Shown here in pieces: positions 16,203-25,095 of a stretch of 64,000 bases of DNA. Made by a program: the position numbers and the translations under genes. Source of the DNA: Catenulispora sp. GP43. GTDB taxonomy: Bacteria; Actinomycetota; Actinomycetes; Streptomycetales; Catenulisporaceae. Location: positions 248,001-312,000 of the forward strand of contig NZ_JBGCCT010000002.1 in NCBI RefSeq assembly GCF_041260665.1, read 5' to 3'. Below the pieces are notes generated by a model. The model had not been told where the DNA came from and searched no databases. It saw only the letters and a list, made by a program, of their open reading frames with translations. The stretch's first letter is position 1. Every line of letters begins with the position of its first letter.

Positions 16203-19064
16203 GTGCGGTTCGGCTTGCTGGGACCCTTGGAGGTCGACGACGGCCGCGGGCCGGTGGCGATCGGCAGCGCCATGCACCGGGCGCTGCTGGCCGTGTTGCT
16301 GTTCCGTGCGAATCGGCCGGTCTCGCACGGGGTGCTGCGCACCGTGCTCTGGGACGGGGCCCCGCCGCCGACCGCCGCCGCCTCGTTGAAGAACCATGTC
16401 AGCAAGCTGCGTCGGCTGCTTGGAGACGAGGCGCGGGACCGGCTGCGGGCCGTTCCGTCGGGCTATCTCCTGCGCGTGGACGAGGGAGAGCTCGACGCGG
16501 ACGAGTTCGCGGCGCTCGTACGAGACTCGCGGGAGGCGCGAGCGCGGCAGGATTGGCCGGAGGTGAGCCGGGCGAGCAGTGCGGCGCTGCGGTTGTGGCG
16601 TGGGACCCCGCTGGACGACGCGCCGGTGGACGCGGTGCACCTCGACGTCCGACACCTGGTGGAGACCCACCGCGAAGTGCTCGAATGGCATTTCGACGCG
16701 GCACTCCGGCAGGGGCTCCACGACGGCCTCGCGACGCAGCTCTCAGTGCTGGTGACAGAACATCCGCTCGTCGAGACCTTCCATGTACAGCTCATGCAAG
16801 TGCTGTACCGCGGCGGTCGTTCGGCGGATGCGTTGGACGTCTACCAGCAGCTGCGCCGCAACCTGGTGGACCAGCTCGGACTGGAACCGAGCGCCGAGGC
16901 CCAGGCCCTCCAGCAGCAGATCCTGGACACGAGCGCGCAGCCGGGTGGCGACCAGGTCACGACAGGAGCAGACGCTCCGCCTCTTGCGGGCCGACGACCG
17001 GGACCGGCGCAACTACCCGCTGACATAGCCGACTTCACCGGTCGCGAGACGCAAGTGCGTGAGTTGTGCGCAGCGCTGGAGAGTCTGGATCAGCCCCTCG
17101 AGTTCGGCAGCAGAATACGTCCCTTGGCGGTCTGCGCGATCACTGGCATGGGCGGCGTGGGGAAGACGGCGCTGGCTCTGCACACTGCGCACCGTCTACA
17201 GAACGTCTTCCCTGATGGTCAGCTGTATGTCGACCTGCGCGGCCGGGAGGCCGCCCCGCGGAATCCCGACGACGTCCTGTCCGGCTTCCTCCGTGACCTC
17301 GGGGTGCCGGACCAGGCCATACCGCTCGGCCAGGAGGCCAAGGCCGCAGCCTTCCGGTCGCTGACCTCCGGTCGCAGACTGCTGATGGTGTTGGACAACG
17401 CGCGCGACGCCGCCCAGGTCCGTCCATTGCTGCCGGGGACGGGGAGTTGCTCCGTTTTGGTCACCAGCCGCCAGAAGCTGCCCGGACTCGACGGCGCCTT
17501 CCATCTCGATCTGGACGGACTGGACGCTGCCGAGGCCCAAACTCTGCTCGGCCGTATCATCGGTCCGGCCCGCGCCGCCGCGGACCCGGAAGCCACCGAG
17601 GTTGTGCTCCGCTACTGCGCCGGACTGCCGCTCGCGGTGCGAATCGCCGGCGCGCGGCTGGCGAGCCGTCCCTCGTGGCCGATGGCGACGCTGGCGGCGC
17701 GACTCGCCGACGAGCGCCGTCGGCTGGACGAGCTGCGGTTGGCGGACGTCGCCGTGAGGGGCTGCTTCCAGGTCAGCTACGCGGACCTGGACAGTGGTGC
17801 GTGGACAGTCGCCGGCAGCGTGTCACATGTGACCGACGCGGAAACCGCGGATCCGGCCAGGGCGTTGCGGCATCTCGGACTGTGCGGATCGGCGGAGATC
17901 AGCCTGCCGGCTGCCGCAGCGCTGTTCGGCAGGTCGATGGAAGCGGCCGAGGAAGCGCTCGAAATCCTCGTGGACGCCTGCCTGCTGGACAACCCGCTGC
18001 CGGGCCGCTACCGGCTCCACGATCTGCTCAGGGTCTACGCCGCCGAGTGTTCCCTAGCGGAGGCCGAGACCGAGCGAGACGCGGCGGTGGAGCGCTTGGC
18101 CCGGTGGACCCTGGTGTCACTGGCCGCTGCGGATGGCACGCTCTTCCCGAACAGCCGCAGGCCGGAGCTGCCCCCGCCCGACCCCGGCCATCCCGCCCTG
18201 GAGTTCGCCACCCGGGAGGCCGCGCTGTCCTGGTGCGATCGTGAGACCACGGCGCTGGTCGCCACCGCCGCGGCGGCCACCGCGCACGGGCTGCACACGC
18301 TGGCCTGGCTCATCCCCGCCTACGCATTGGGGTATCTCCGGCAGAGCTGCCGTTACGTGGAGTGGTCGGCTGTTAACACCAGCGGCCTGGCGAGCGCGCG
18401 CACCCTTGGCGATGTCGAAGCCGAGGCACGTCTGCTAAGCGCGCACGGCGCGCTACTCCTACAGACGGGAAGAACTGAGGAATCCGAAGCCTGTCTCCGA
18501 GCCGCCCTCGAACTGAGACAGACGACGGGCGACGCCGTGGGCGAGTTAGCCCTGCTCAGCAACCTTGGTGTCGTCTATATGCGGCAGCAGCGCGATGAGT
18601 ACGCGCACTCGCACTATCTGGAAGTCCTCGCGCTTGCCCGGCAACTGGGGCGGAAGCCAGCGGCGGCGAACTGCCTCAACAACCTGGCTGTCCTCGAGAC
18701 TCGGCTCGGCAACTACGACGCGGCGCTGCTCCACCTTGAAGCCGCCAGGGCCATCTGGCATGAACTCGGCGACCTCGACGGAGACTCGGTGGCCCTGGCC
18801 AATACCGGCACTGTCCACCTGCGCCGCGGGGATTTCGCAGCGGCCCTGGGCTGTCTGGAGGAGGCGCTTCCGGTGACGCGCTCCTTCGGCAACCGGATCG
18901 GCGAGGCGGAGATCCTCACCGACCTCGGCAGCGCCCTGCTCGGTTTGGACCGCCGCACCGAAGCGCGCGAACATCTCCGACAGGCCGTCCAGCTCTGGGA
19001 AGGGCTGCACGACCCGCGGTCGGCGGACGCGGCCGCCCGGCTCGCGTCGGCCGAAGGCCGCTGA
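16203..19064 (+). CDS. SARP/AfsR-type regulator: OmpR-like HTH, BTAD, NB-ARC, TPR
   Basis: GTG 16203 follows GGGGAGGTGTAC. The 953-aa protein has an OmpR-type winged helix (residues 1-95), a bacterial transcriptional activation domain (about 96-245), and an NB-ARC ATPase with P-loop GMGGVGKTALAL (315-326), Walker B LLMVLDNAR, sensor VLVTSRQ and GLPLAVRIAG. A C-terminal TPR region (about 720-950) includes LLSNLGVVYMRQQ, CLNNLAVLETRLG and SVALANTGTVHLRRG. AfsR-family proteins bind direct repeats in promoters of secondary-metabolite or developmental genes and are modulated by nucleotide binding and phosphorylation. Convergent with a small secreted-protein gene; targets are not evident. No PKS or peptide gene adjoins it, so it may act globally. 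Confidence 0.93.
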   Translation: MRFGLLGPLEVDDGRGPVAIGSAMHRALLAVLLFRANRPVSHGVLRTVLWDGAPPPTAAASLKNHVSKLRRLLGDEARDRLRAVPSGYLLRVDEGELDADEFAALVRDSREARARQDWPEVSRASSAALRLWRGTPLDDAPVDAVHLDVRHLVETHREVLEWHFDAALRQGLHDGLATQLSVLVTEHPLVETFHVQLMQVLYRGGRSADALDVYQQLRRNLVDQLGLEPSAEAQALQQQILDTSAQPGGDQVTTGADAPPLAGRRPGPAQLPADIADFTGRETQVRELCAALESLDQPLEFGSRIRPLAVCAITGMGGVGKTALALHTAHRLQNVFPDGQLYVDLRGREAAPRNPDDVLSGFLRDLGVPDQAIPLGQEAKAAAFRSLTSGRRLLMVLDNARDAAQVRPLLPGTGSCSVLVTSRQKLPGLDGAFHLDLDGLDAAEAQTLLGRIIGPARAAADPEATEVVLRYCAGLPLAVRIAGARLASRPSWPMATLAARLADERRRLDELRLADVAVRGCFQVSYADLDSGAWTVAGSVSHVTDAETADPARALRHLGLCGSAEISLPAAAALFGRSMEAAEEALEILVDACLLDNPLPGRYRLHDLLRVYAAECSLAEAETERDAAVERLARWTLVSLAAADGTLFPNSRRPELPPPDPGHPALEFATREAALSWCDRETTALVATAAAATAHGLHTLAWLIPAYALGYLRQSCRYVEWSAVNTSGLASARTLGDVEAEARLLSAHGALLLQTGRTEESEACLRAALELRQTTGDAVGELALLSNLGVVYMRQQRDEYAHSHYLEVLALARQLGRKPAAANCLNNLAVLETRLGNYDAALLHLEAARAIWHELGDLDGDSVALANTGTVHLRRGDFAAALGCLEEALPVTRSFGNRIGEAEILTDLGSALLGLDRRTEAREHLRQAVQLWEGLHDPRSADAAARLASAEGR

Positions 19065-19130
19065 CCGGCGCTCTCCGAGGGCCGTTTCCCCCTCCTGGTC
19101 CCCCGATCCCCCGGGAGTGCCGGTCAGCGG
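19058..19130. terminator. Long inverted repeat between convergent genes
   Basis: CCGCTGACCGGC (19058-19069) and GCCGGTCAGCGG (19119-19130) are a perfect 12-bp inverted repeat with a 49-nt loop. The left arm contains the SARP stop codon and the right arm lies 7 bp past the stop of the convergent gene. This is a likely bidirectional terminator, though the loop is long. Confidence 0.55.
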
Positions 19131-19137
19131 GGTCTGG

Positions 19138-19551
19138 TTACCACCAGCCGCTGCACCGGGCGGTGTTGTCCGCGCGCGACTGGACGCACACGCGGATCAC
19201 GGTGGAGCTGTCGTTGACCCATCCGATGGGATTCCCGCCGTTGGCGCCGAAGTGCTGGTACCCGATGAGCCCGTGCCAGCTGCGCCCGCCGTCCCCGGAC
19301 TGGTCGATCCAGCCTCCGCACTCGTTCGGATCGTAAGAGCCCAGGCTGTCCTGGAATTGGGCGAGGATGTTGTAGCTGCCGTCGTCGAACTTCTCACCGT
19401 CCATGTAGCCGTGGCAGAAGCCACTCCAGGCGTTCTCGACGATCCCGTAGGACGTCGTAGCGTTCGCCGCTCCGGCCGACACGAAGCCGATGCCGGCGAC
19501 TGCGATGGCCGTCGTCCCGACCGCGGAGGCGATGCGAGTGCCGATCTTCAT
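19138..19551 (-). CDS. Small secreted protein with four cysteines, unknown function
   Basis: The 137-aa precursor starts at the ATG at 19551, chosen because GGGGGA precedes it; an ATG four codons upstream is also possible. The N-terminus MKIGTRIASAVGTTAIAVAG and following GAANA form a typical Sec signal peptide with probable cleavage after AGAANA. The mature part of about 105 residues has Cys in FCHGY, NECGGW, VRVCVQS and ARCSGWW, enough for two disulfides, and is rich in Gly, Asn and aromatic residues. I recognise no domain. It converges on the SARP gene and is divergent from the Gly-rich protein gene. Confidence 0.75.
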   Translation of the reverse strand: MKIGTRIASAVGTTAIAVAGIGFVSAGAANATTSYGIVENAWSGFCHGYMDGEKFDDGSYNILAQFQDSLGSYDPNECGGWIDQSGDGGRSWHGLIGYQHFGANGGNPIGWVNDSSTVIRVCVQSRADNTARCSGWW

Positions 19552-19854
19552 GTGTCCCCCCATAAAACGCCGACGGGGCCTGCTCCGTCAGGCTATTGCG
19601 ATGTAGCGGCCGACTCCCGGCGGAGCGGCCTCAACAATCATGGAGCGCCCCGGTAATCAACCGGTAATCGCTTGGCAAGCCTGGTTGTCATCGCTCTCAA
19701 GCAGCGACCAGCTTGTCAATGCCCTAGAGTTGACATGACCGACATTTGTGGACAGGCGACGTACCGTTCCTGCCAATGATCGGGTGCTTCCTTGCAGCTG
19801 TCTCGTTTGAAGACAGTCACCTATTTGGCAGTGCGACCCCACAAGGAGTAGGCC
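19552..19854. other. Divergent intergenic region, 303 bp
   Basis: This stretch separates two divergent genes and must hold both promoters. The clearest elements are a small hairpin near 19571-19590 (GACGG...CCGTC) and a TTGACA hexamer near 19731 on the plus strand, without a convincing -10 at standard spacing. I see no coding sequence. Confidence 0.35.
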
Positions 19855-20859
19855 ATGCCACTCACGGAACAGCAGGCGACGCGAATTCAGGAGATCGAGA
19901 AGCGAGAAGCCGAGATTCGGAGCAACGCCCAGTCCGCCTTCCAGGTGAAGTTCTTGAGTCTCATAGGGTCGGCCGCTTCCCTGCTCACCCCGGGCACCGA
20001 GGTCCCCGCTGTGGTTGCTGGCATCGCCAACATGGCGGCGATCAAGAACTGGGAACTTGAGATGCAGGGCTTCATCAGGGAGCTCGACCAACTGGACCAA
20101 GAGAAGAGCGGCATACTCAGCCAGGCCAGCCAGCCTCCTGTGATCACGACCGACCCGGTCATCATCGTCGTCCCGTCGGCGACCGGCGCCGACGAGCAAC
20201 CAGCCCCGACCATCGTCAGCACGCCCGGCGATGTTCCTCCCGGCACCCCGGCGTTCACGATCCCACCAGTAGTGATCTCCGCCGATCCGAGTGACACCGC
20301 CTCTACCACGATCACCATCTCGCCCGTGGTCATCGAGGGGAACAGCGCCACGGGAACAGGCACCATCACTCTCCCCGAAGTGACGATCGACGGTAAGCCT
20401 GACAGCGCCGGAGGAGGCGGCGGGAGCGGTAGCAACGGCTCCGGGGGAGGCGGCGGGAGCGGTAGCGACGGCTCCGGAGGAGGCGGTGACAGCAGCAGCG
20501 GAGGCGACAGCAGCGGCAGCGAGGGCGGCGACAGCAGCAGCGGGGGCAGCGCTGGCGAAGACGGCGGCAGCGCGGGAGACAGCAGCAGCGCAATTGGAGG
20601 AGACGGCAGCAGCGTGGGCGGCATCATCGGAGACAGCGGCACCGGAGGTGACAGCAGCAGCGGCAGTGGCGGAGGTGACAGCAGCGGTGGTGGAGATGCG
20701 GGCGGTTCTGACGGTGGCGGTGGCGACGCTGGAGGAGACGGGGGTGGCGGCGACGGCGGTGGAGGGGGAGACGGCGGCGGCGGCGGTGGTGGGGGCGGCG
20801 ATGGAGGCGCAGGCGGCGGAAATATCCCAGGGTTGCCTCCCAAACCGCTTCCTGAGTGA
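19855..20859 (+). CDS. Gly/Ser/Asp-rich low-complexity protein
   Basis: ATG 19855 follows AAGGAG at ideal spacing. The 334-aa product has an N-terminal helical part (residues 1-85, with QATRIQEIEKREAEIRSNAQ and LDQLDQEKSGILSQASQ) containing a weakly hydrophobic middle (LSLIGSAASLLTPG). A Pro/Thr/Val-rich section follows (86-180) with repeated PPVVIS, SPVVIE and TLPEVTID units, then about 150 residues of almost only Gly, Ser, Asp and Ala, ending NIPGLPPKPLPE. There is no signal peptide. The tail resembles flexible linker or surface/spore-coat-type sequence. The opposite strand carries a long Ala/Pro-rich frame that is only a shadow. Function unknown. Confidence 0.7.
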   Translation: MPLTEQQATRIQEIEKREAEIRSNAQSAFQVKFLSLIGSAASLLTPGTEVPAVVAGIANMAAIKNWELEMQGFIRELDQLDQEKSGILSQASQPPVITTDPVIIVVPSATGADEQPAPTIVSTPGDVPPGTPAFTIPPVVISADPSDTASTTITISPVVIEGNSATGTGTITLPEVTIDGKPDSAGGGGGSGSNGSGGGGGSGSDGSGGGGDSSSGGDSSGSEGGDSSSGGSAGEDGGSAGDSSSAIGGDGSSVGGIIGDSGTGGDSSSGSGGGDSSGGGDAGGSDGGGGDAGGDGGGGDGGGGGDGGGGGGGGGDGGAGGGNIPGLPPKPLPE

Positions 20860-21083
20860 ATTCAAGCTCGCCCGGCGGGTCTCACCATGAAGCACCCACT
20901 TGGGCTCACCGGTGCAGCGGATCCCTGAAAACGATCACCCACAAGAGGTAACGAGACCGCAAGTGCGGGCTCGGCACTTGAGGCGCGCCAGGCCCTCGAA
21001 GATCTCAGGGGTGGCGGACTGGCGGCTGGCGAGATCGCGAGCAGGACGTTCTAGCGCCGGCTCGATCGGCGACCAGGAAACGA

Positions 21084-22043
21084 TCAGGTTCCGGTCCCGA
21101 TCATCACTGCGGTATCCGACCCCTGTGATACCGACCGCTTTCGATACACCCCCGGCGGCATGCCGAAATGGCGCTTGAACGCCTTCGCGAACGCGAACTC
21201 CGAGGTGTAGCCCGCGTTCTCCGCTATGGCGCCGAGCTGATCAGAGGACTGGCGCAGCATGCGGGCCGCCGTGGTCATCCGCCAGGTCGTCAGGTACGTC
21301 AGCGGTGGCTCGCCGACGAGCGCCGTGAACCGCCGGGCGAAGGCGGCGCGGGACAGTCCGGCTTGGGAGCCCAGCGATTCCACGGTCCACGGGTGCGCCG
21401 GATCGTCGTGGATCGCCTTCAGTGCGGGGGCGACCAGGGGGTCGGACAGGGCGGCCGACCAGCCGCGTGCCTGCTCCTTTGGCTGCTCGGCGTACCAGGA
21501 TCGCAGGATGTAGAGAAGGAGCAGGTCGACGAGGGTCGAGACCACCTTGTCCGAACCCGGCTGGGGGTTGTGGACCTCGGCGCAGAGTTGGTCCACCGCC
21601 GAGCGCAACGCCGGGTGCCGGCCCGGGCTCGCCGGCAGGTGGATCACCTCCGGCAGTTCGCCGAGCAGCGGATGCGGCCGGTCGATGTCCAGCGAGTACG
21701 CGCCGCACAACAGCACGGTGCGGACGCCGGGGCCCTCCAGGGCGAAGCGGCCGATAGGCGAGGACGCGTCGACGTGTTCGGGCACGAAGTCCACTATCGC
21801 GCTGTCCACCTCGTCACACAACACGTGGCCGCCGCCCCGGCGCAGGAACACGATGTCGCCGGGGCCGAGTGCGACCGGGCCGCCGACCGGCGGCAGCAGA
21901 CGGCAGTGTCCCTCGACGACCACATGGAATCCGGCCCCTGCGATGGGGCGGAACCGCAGGCTCCAAGGCGCGTGCGCGTCGGTGCGGACCACTCCGGGGC
22001 GGCCTGTGCGCAGCGCGTCGAGGGTGTCGCTCAGGATGTCCAT
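21084..22043 (-). CDS. AraC-family regulator with N-terminal cupin
   Basis: A 319-aa protein from the ATG at 22043 (MDILSDTLDALRTGRPGVVR). The N-terminal cupin_6-type ligand-binding domain includes PWSLRFRPIAGAGFHVVVEG and LGPGDIVFLRRGGGH. The C-terminal double HTH (about 210-310) shows PWTVESLGSQAGLSRAAFAR and the second-helix signature IAENAGYTSEFAFAKAFKRH with GMPPGVYRK. It is divergent from the MFS transporter gene at 22140, 96 bp apart; such pairs usually mean the regulator controls the exporter. The ligand is unknown. Confidence 0.9.
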   Translation of the reverse strand: MDILSDTLDALRTGRPGVVRTDAHAPWSLRFRPIAGAGFHVVVEGHCRLLPPVGGPVALGPGDIVFLRRGGGHVLCDEVDSAIVDFVPEHVDASSPIGRFALEGPGVRTVLLCGAYSLDIDRPHPLLGELPEVIHLPASPGRHPALRSAVDQLCAEVHNPQPGSDKVVSTLVDLLLLYILRSWYAEQPKEQARGWSAALSDPLVAPALKAIHDDPAHPWTVESLGSQAGLSRAAFARRFTALVGEPPLTYLTTWRMTTAARMLRQSSDQLGAIAENAGYTSEFAFAKAFKRHFGMPPGVYRKRSVSQGSDTAVMIGTGT

Positions 22044-22139
22044 CGCACTACTGTAGCCCGCAGAACGCGAGACGATCAGACACTGAATCAAGACTTTCAG
22101 CCATTCATCGTCTCGCTCACGGGGCCTACCTTTACCGAC

Positions 22140-23372
22140 GTGACCACATCAGCCCTCGCCCATCAGAAGGTGGGAGTTCCGACCGGGATCCACAAGAGCC
22201 TCGGCCCCGACGCAGGTCTTTCCAAGAAGACGACCGCCTTGTTCTCCGTCGCGGCCGGCACCGCCGTGGCGAACCTCTACTACGCCCAACCGCTCCTGAC
22301 ATCGATCGCCCGGACCTTCGCCCTCGGCCCCGGCACCGCCTCGTTGATCGCCACCCTCGGCCAGATCGGCTATACCGTCGGCCTGGCCCTTCTGGTACCA
22401 CTCGCCGACATCGTGAACCGCAGGAAGCTCCTTGTGGTGCTCTTGCTCGTCACGTCCGTAGCACTCGCGGTCTCGGCCGCGGCCCCCGGTTTCGCAGTGC
22501 TGGCCGTCGCTGCCGCCGTGCTGTCGACGACCGCGGTCGCCGGACCGGTCCTGGTGCCCCTCGCCGCCACTCTCGCCTCGCCCCAGCAGCGCGGCGCCGT
22601 CACCGGCTCGGTAATGAGCGGCGTCCTGATGGGTGTGCTGCTCTCCCGGACCGCCGGCGGACTGCTCGCCCAGCTGGCCGGATGGCGCGCGGTGTACGCG
22701 GTCGCGGCGGTCGCGACCCTCGCGCTGGCCGAGGTGCTTCGCAGAGTCCTGCCGGACGTGGCGCCGGTCGCGCGTCTCGGCTACGGCGCTCTGCTCGGCA
22801 GCGTGGTGAAGCTGGTCCGTGAGGAGCCGGCGCTGCGGCTGCGGATGGCCTTCGGATTCCTCGGTTTCGGCTCCTTCTCGGTCCTGTGGACCTCCATCGC
22901 GTTCCAGCTTGCCCGGCCGCCGTACTCGTTCGGCGAGGCGGCCATCGGCCTGCTGGGCCTGGCCGGGGCGGCCGGCGCGATCGCCGCCAAGGCCACCGGC
23001 AGGGCCGTCGACGCCGGCCGGGACCGGGCCGTCAGCGGCCTGATGTTCACCGCGATGCTGCTCGGCTGGCTCCTGCTCGGCGTCCACGGCGGCCACTGGC
23101 TGCTCCCGCTGATCCTCGGTATCGTGGTCCTCGACCTGGGCGTGCAGGGCGCGCATGTCACCAACCTCGCGGTGGCCCTACGGCTGCGCCCAGAGGCCCG
23201 CAGTCGTATCACCACGGCGTACATGACCTCTGTCTTCCTCGGCGGTGTGGCGGGTTCGGCGGCCTCCGGCGCGGTCTTCGCCAGCGGCGGATGGAACGCG
23301 GTGACGCTGACCGGGGCCGCGTTCTCCGGAGTCGCCCTGGCCATCTGGGCCGTCTTCCGCGACGCCAAGTAA
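22140..23372 (+). CDS. MFS transporter (12 TM)
   Basis: GTG 22140 starts a 410-aa membrane protein; the frame is open far upstream but that part overlaps the AraC gene on the other strand and is not coding. Hydrophobic segments begin at VANLYYAQPLLTSIA, which is the TM1 signature of the YgaY/NepI-like group. The TM2-TM3 loop has LADIVNRRKLLV in place of motif A, and PVLVPLAATLASPQQRGAVT marks the TM4-TM5 region. It is probably an efflux carrier controlled by the divergent AraC protein. Substrate unknown. Confidence 0.88.
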   Translation: MTTSALAHQKVGVPTGIHKSLGPDAGLSKKTTALFSVAAGTAVANLYYAQPLLTSIARTFALGPGTASLIATLGQIGYTVGLALLVPLADIVNRRKLLVVLLLVTSVALAVSAAAPGFAVLAVAAAVLSTTAVAGPVLVPLAATLASPQQRGAVTGSVMSGVLMGVLLSRTAGGLLAQLAGWRAVYAVAAVATLALAEVLRRVLPDVAPVARLGYGALLGSVVKLVREEPALRLRMAFGFLGFGSFSVLWTSIAFQLARPPYSFGEAAIGLLGLAGAAGAIAAKATGRAVDAGRDRAVSGLMFTAMLLGWLLLGVHGGHWLLPLILGIVVLDLGVQGAHVTNLAVALRLRPEARSRITTAYMTSVFLGGVAGSAASGAVFASGGWNAVTLTGAAFSGVALAIWAVFRDAK

Positions 23373-23539
23373 TAAGAGCCCTGATGCATCTCGCCCCTGA
23401 CATCAACAGCTCCATGACCCGCAGCCCCGCCAAGAACTCCACCCAAGATCTTCCCCCTCGCGATCATGTCCAGGTACAGGAGGCCGGTTCTTTGCGCGGG
23501 CCAGGGAAGTGTGAATGCGCCGGTAGTTGCCTTGGCCAG

Positions 23540-24685
23540 TCACATGCCGCCGAGCACCCGTCGGGTCTCGGCGGCGATCTGCTGCGTCTCGCCGGTTGCG
23601 ACCACGAGGACCGGGACACCTCTCACCGCCTGATCGATGCGTCGGTGGCCTTCCCGCATCAAATCTTCCAGTTCGGGGACGAGCAGCCCGCCTCGTACAC
23701 CGAGAACAGTCAGGGCCGAGCAGATCTCCTCGCGTACCTCAGGTTGGTCCTCGCCGATCTCCCCCGTGAAGACCAGGGCGTCCAGCCGGTCCAGCGAGGC
23801 GGCCATCGCGGCGACGCCCCTGCGGCAGCTGAGTGTGAACGTCGCCAGCGCCAACGCGGCCGCGGCATCACCCTGCGCGCGGGCGCGCACCAGGTCCCGG
23901 GTGTCTCCCGAGGTACCGGAGAGGCCGAGCAGACCGGAATGCCGGTGGAGTGTGTCATCCAATTCGTCCGTGCTCAGACCGTGCCGCCGCTGCAGCCACA
24001 GTAGCGCGCCGGGGTCGAGGCTGCCGCTGCGCCGACTCATCACCAGGCCTTCCAGCGGAGTGAAGCCCATCGTGGTGTCCACGCTGCGTCCGTTCCGGAC
24101 GGCGCAGGCCGAGCAGCCGCCGCCCAAGTGCACGAGCACGACCTGGAGGTTGTCGACGGGTCGGCCCAGGGCCTGCGCCGTCCGCTGCAGTGCCCACGAG
24201 TAGGAAAGCCCGTGGAAGCCGTACCGGCGCAGCCCGTATTCGGCTCGCCATCGCTCCGGCACGGCGTACGTGCGCGCCGGTGCCGGCAAATCCTTGTGAA
24301 AGACAGTGTCGAAGCAGGCGATGTGAGGAACGTCGGGCAGGAGTTCCCGTGCGGCATCGACCACATGCAAGGCAGGGGTCACGTGCAACGGCGCGAGATC
24401 GGCGACGTCCGCCAGCAGAGCCCGTACGCGTGCGTCAATCAGCGTATGTCCAGTCAGGTGCGGACCGCTGTGGACGATGCGGTGACCAACCGCCGCAGGA
24501 GCGGGCACCTCGCTGAGGAAGTTCCGCAGTTCCGCCGCCGCGGCAGGCCCCGGAGGCTCCGAGACGTCTCGATCCGCCACCCGTTCACCGTCCGCCGCGA
24601 ACAGAGCGATGTGAAGGCTCGAAGAGCCAGCATCGAGGACCAGTACGTGACCATCACGGTTCTCGTGGGAGCGATCAGCACTCAT
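23540..24685 (-). CDS. Acetate kinase-like protein, divergent motifs
   Basis: The 381-aa protein is an ASKHA-fold acyl kinase of the acetate kinase family (acetate + ATP to acetyl phosphate). The fold motifs are present but altered: LVLDAGSSSLHIALF at the N-terminus (Asn of NAGSSS replaced by Asp), FDTVFHKDLP, RRYGFHGLSYSW (usually GTSHRY), VLVHLGGGCSACAV (usually HLGNGAS), TTMGFTPLEGLVMSRRSGSL (usually TRSGD) and FTGEIGED (usually AGIGEN). The ATG 24685 follows GGAGG. Phosphotransacetylase is not adjacent. It may be a true but divergent AckA or a related kinase with another acid as substrate. Confidence 0.8.
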   Translation of the reverse strand: MSADRSHENRDGHVLVLDAGSSSLHIALFAADGERVADRDVSEPPGPAAAAELRNFLSEVPAPAAVGHRIVHSGPHLTGHTLIDARVRALLADVADLAPLHVTPALHVVDAARELLPDVPHIACFDTVFHKDLPAPARTYAVPERWRAEYGLRRYGFHGLSYSWALQRTAQALGRPVDNLQVVLVHLGGGCSACAVRNGRSVDTTMGFTPLEGLVMSRRSGSLDPGALLWLQRRHGLSTDELDDTLHRHSGLLGLSGTSGDTRDLVRARAQGDAAAALALATFTLSCRRGVAAMAASLDRLDALVFTGEIGEDQPEVREEICSALTVLGVRGGLLVPELEDLMREGHRRIDQAVRGVPVLVVATGETQQIAAETRRVLGGM

Positions 24686-25095
24686 CACACACCTCCAGTG
24701 CCCTCGCGTCCTCCAGGCGGGTGCCGACGTATCGGCCACGTTGGACACGTCGACCTGGTCGTTCGTGGGGGGCGACGTCGGTGTCCGTCTGCCAGCGGCC
24801 GCCCCTAGCGGTGCGGTGGCACTCGGCGATGTCGCGCCTCGCCGCTTCCCCCAGGCTGCCACCGCAGGGAGGGATCCGCTCGTCCACCCGTTCGGCAGCA
24901 CGCCGCGCCTGTGGGACGGGGCACCCCTAGCAGGCTGAATGTGCGGTGGCCTCGTTCTGCTTGGACCAAGCCTTCCGTCTCACCTGCTGGTGCCGGCGCC
25001 AGGATTCACAGGAGTCGAAGCCCGCTTGAAGACAGCTCTCATGAATGGCAGCGACGCTGGGCGAAAGCGCAAGATGAACCAGAGGAGCCGCGATC
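24686..25095. other. Divergent intergenic region, 410 bp
   Basis: This lies between the kinase and lipoprotein genes, which point away from each other. I see no coding sequence that is better than chance and no strong palindrome. It should hold both promoters. Confidence 0.35.

Noticed and set aside
19657-20895. 412-codon Ala/Pro-rich frame opposite the Gly-rich protein
   Set aside because: It comes from low-complexity GC-rich DNA read backwards. The plus-strand gene has AAGGAG and an ordinary helical N-terminus.
21168-22139. 324 extra open codons upstream of the MFS transporter
   Set aside because: They overlap the whole AraC regulator on the other strand. The hydrophobic protein starts properly at GTG 22140.
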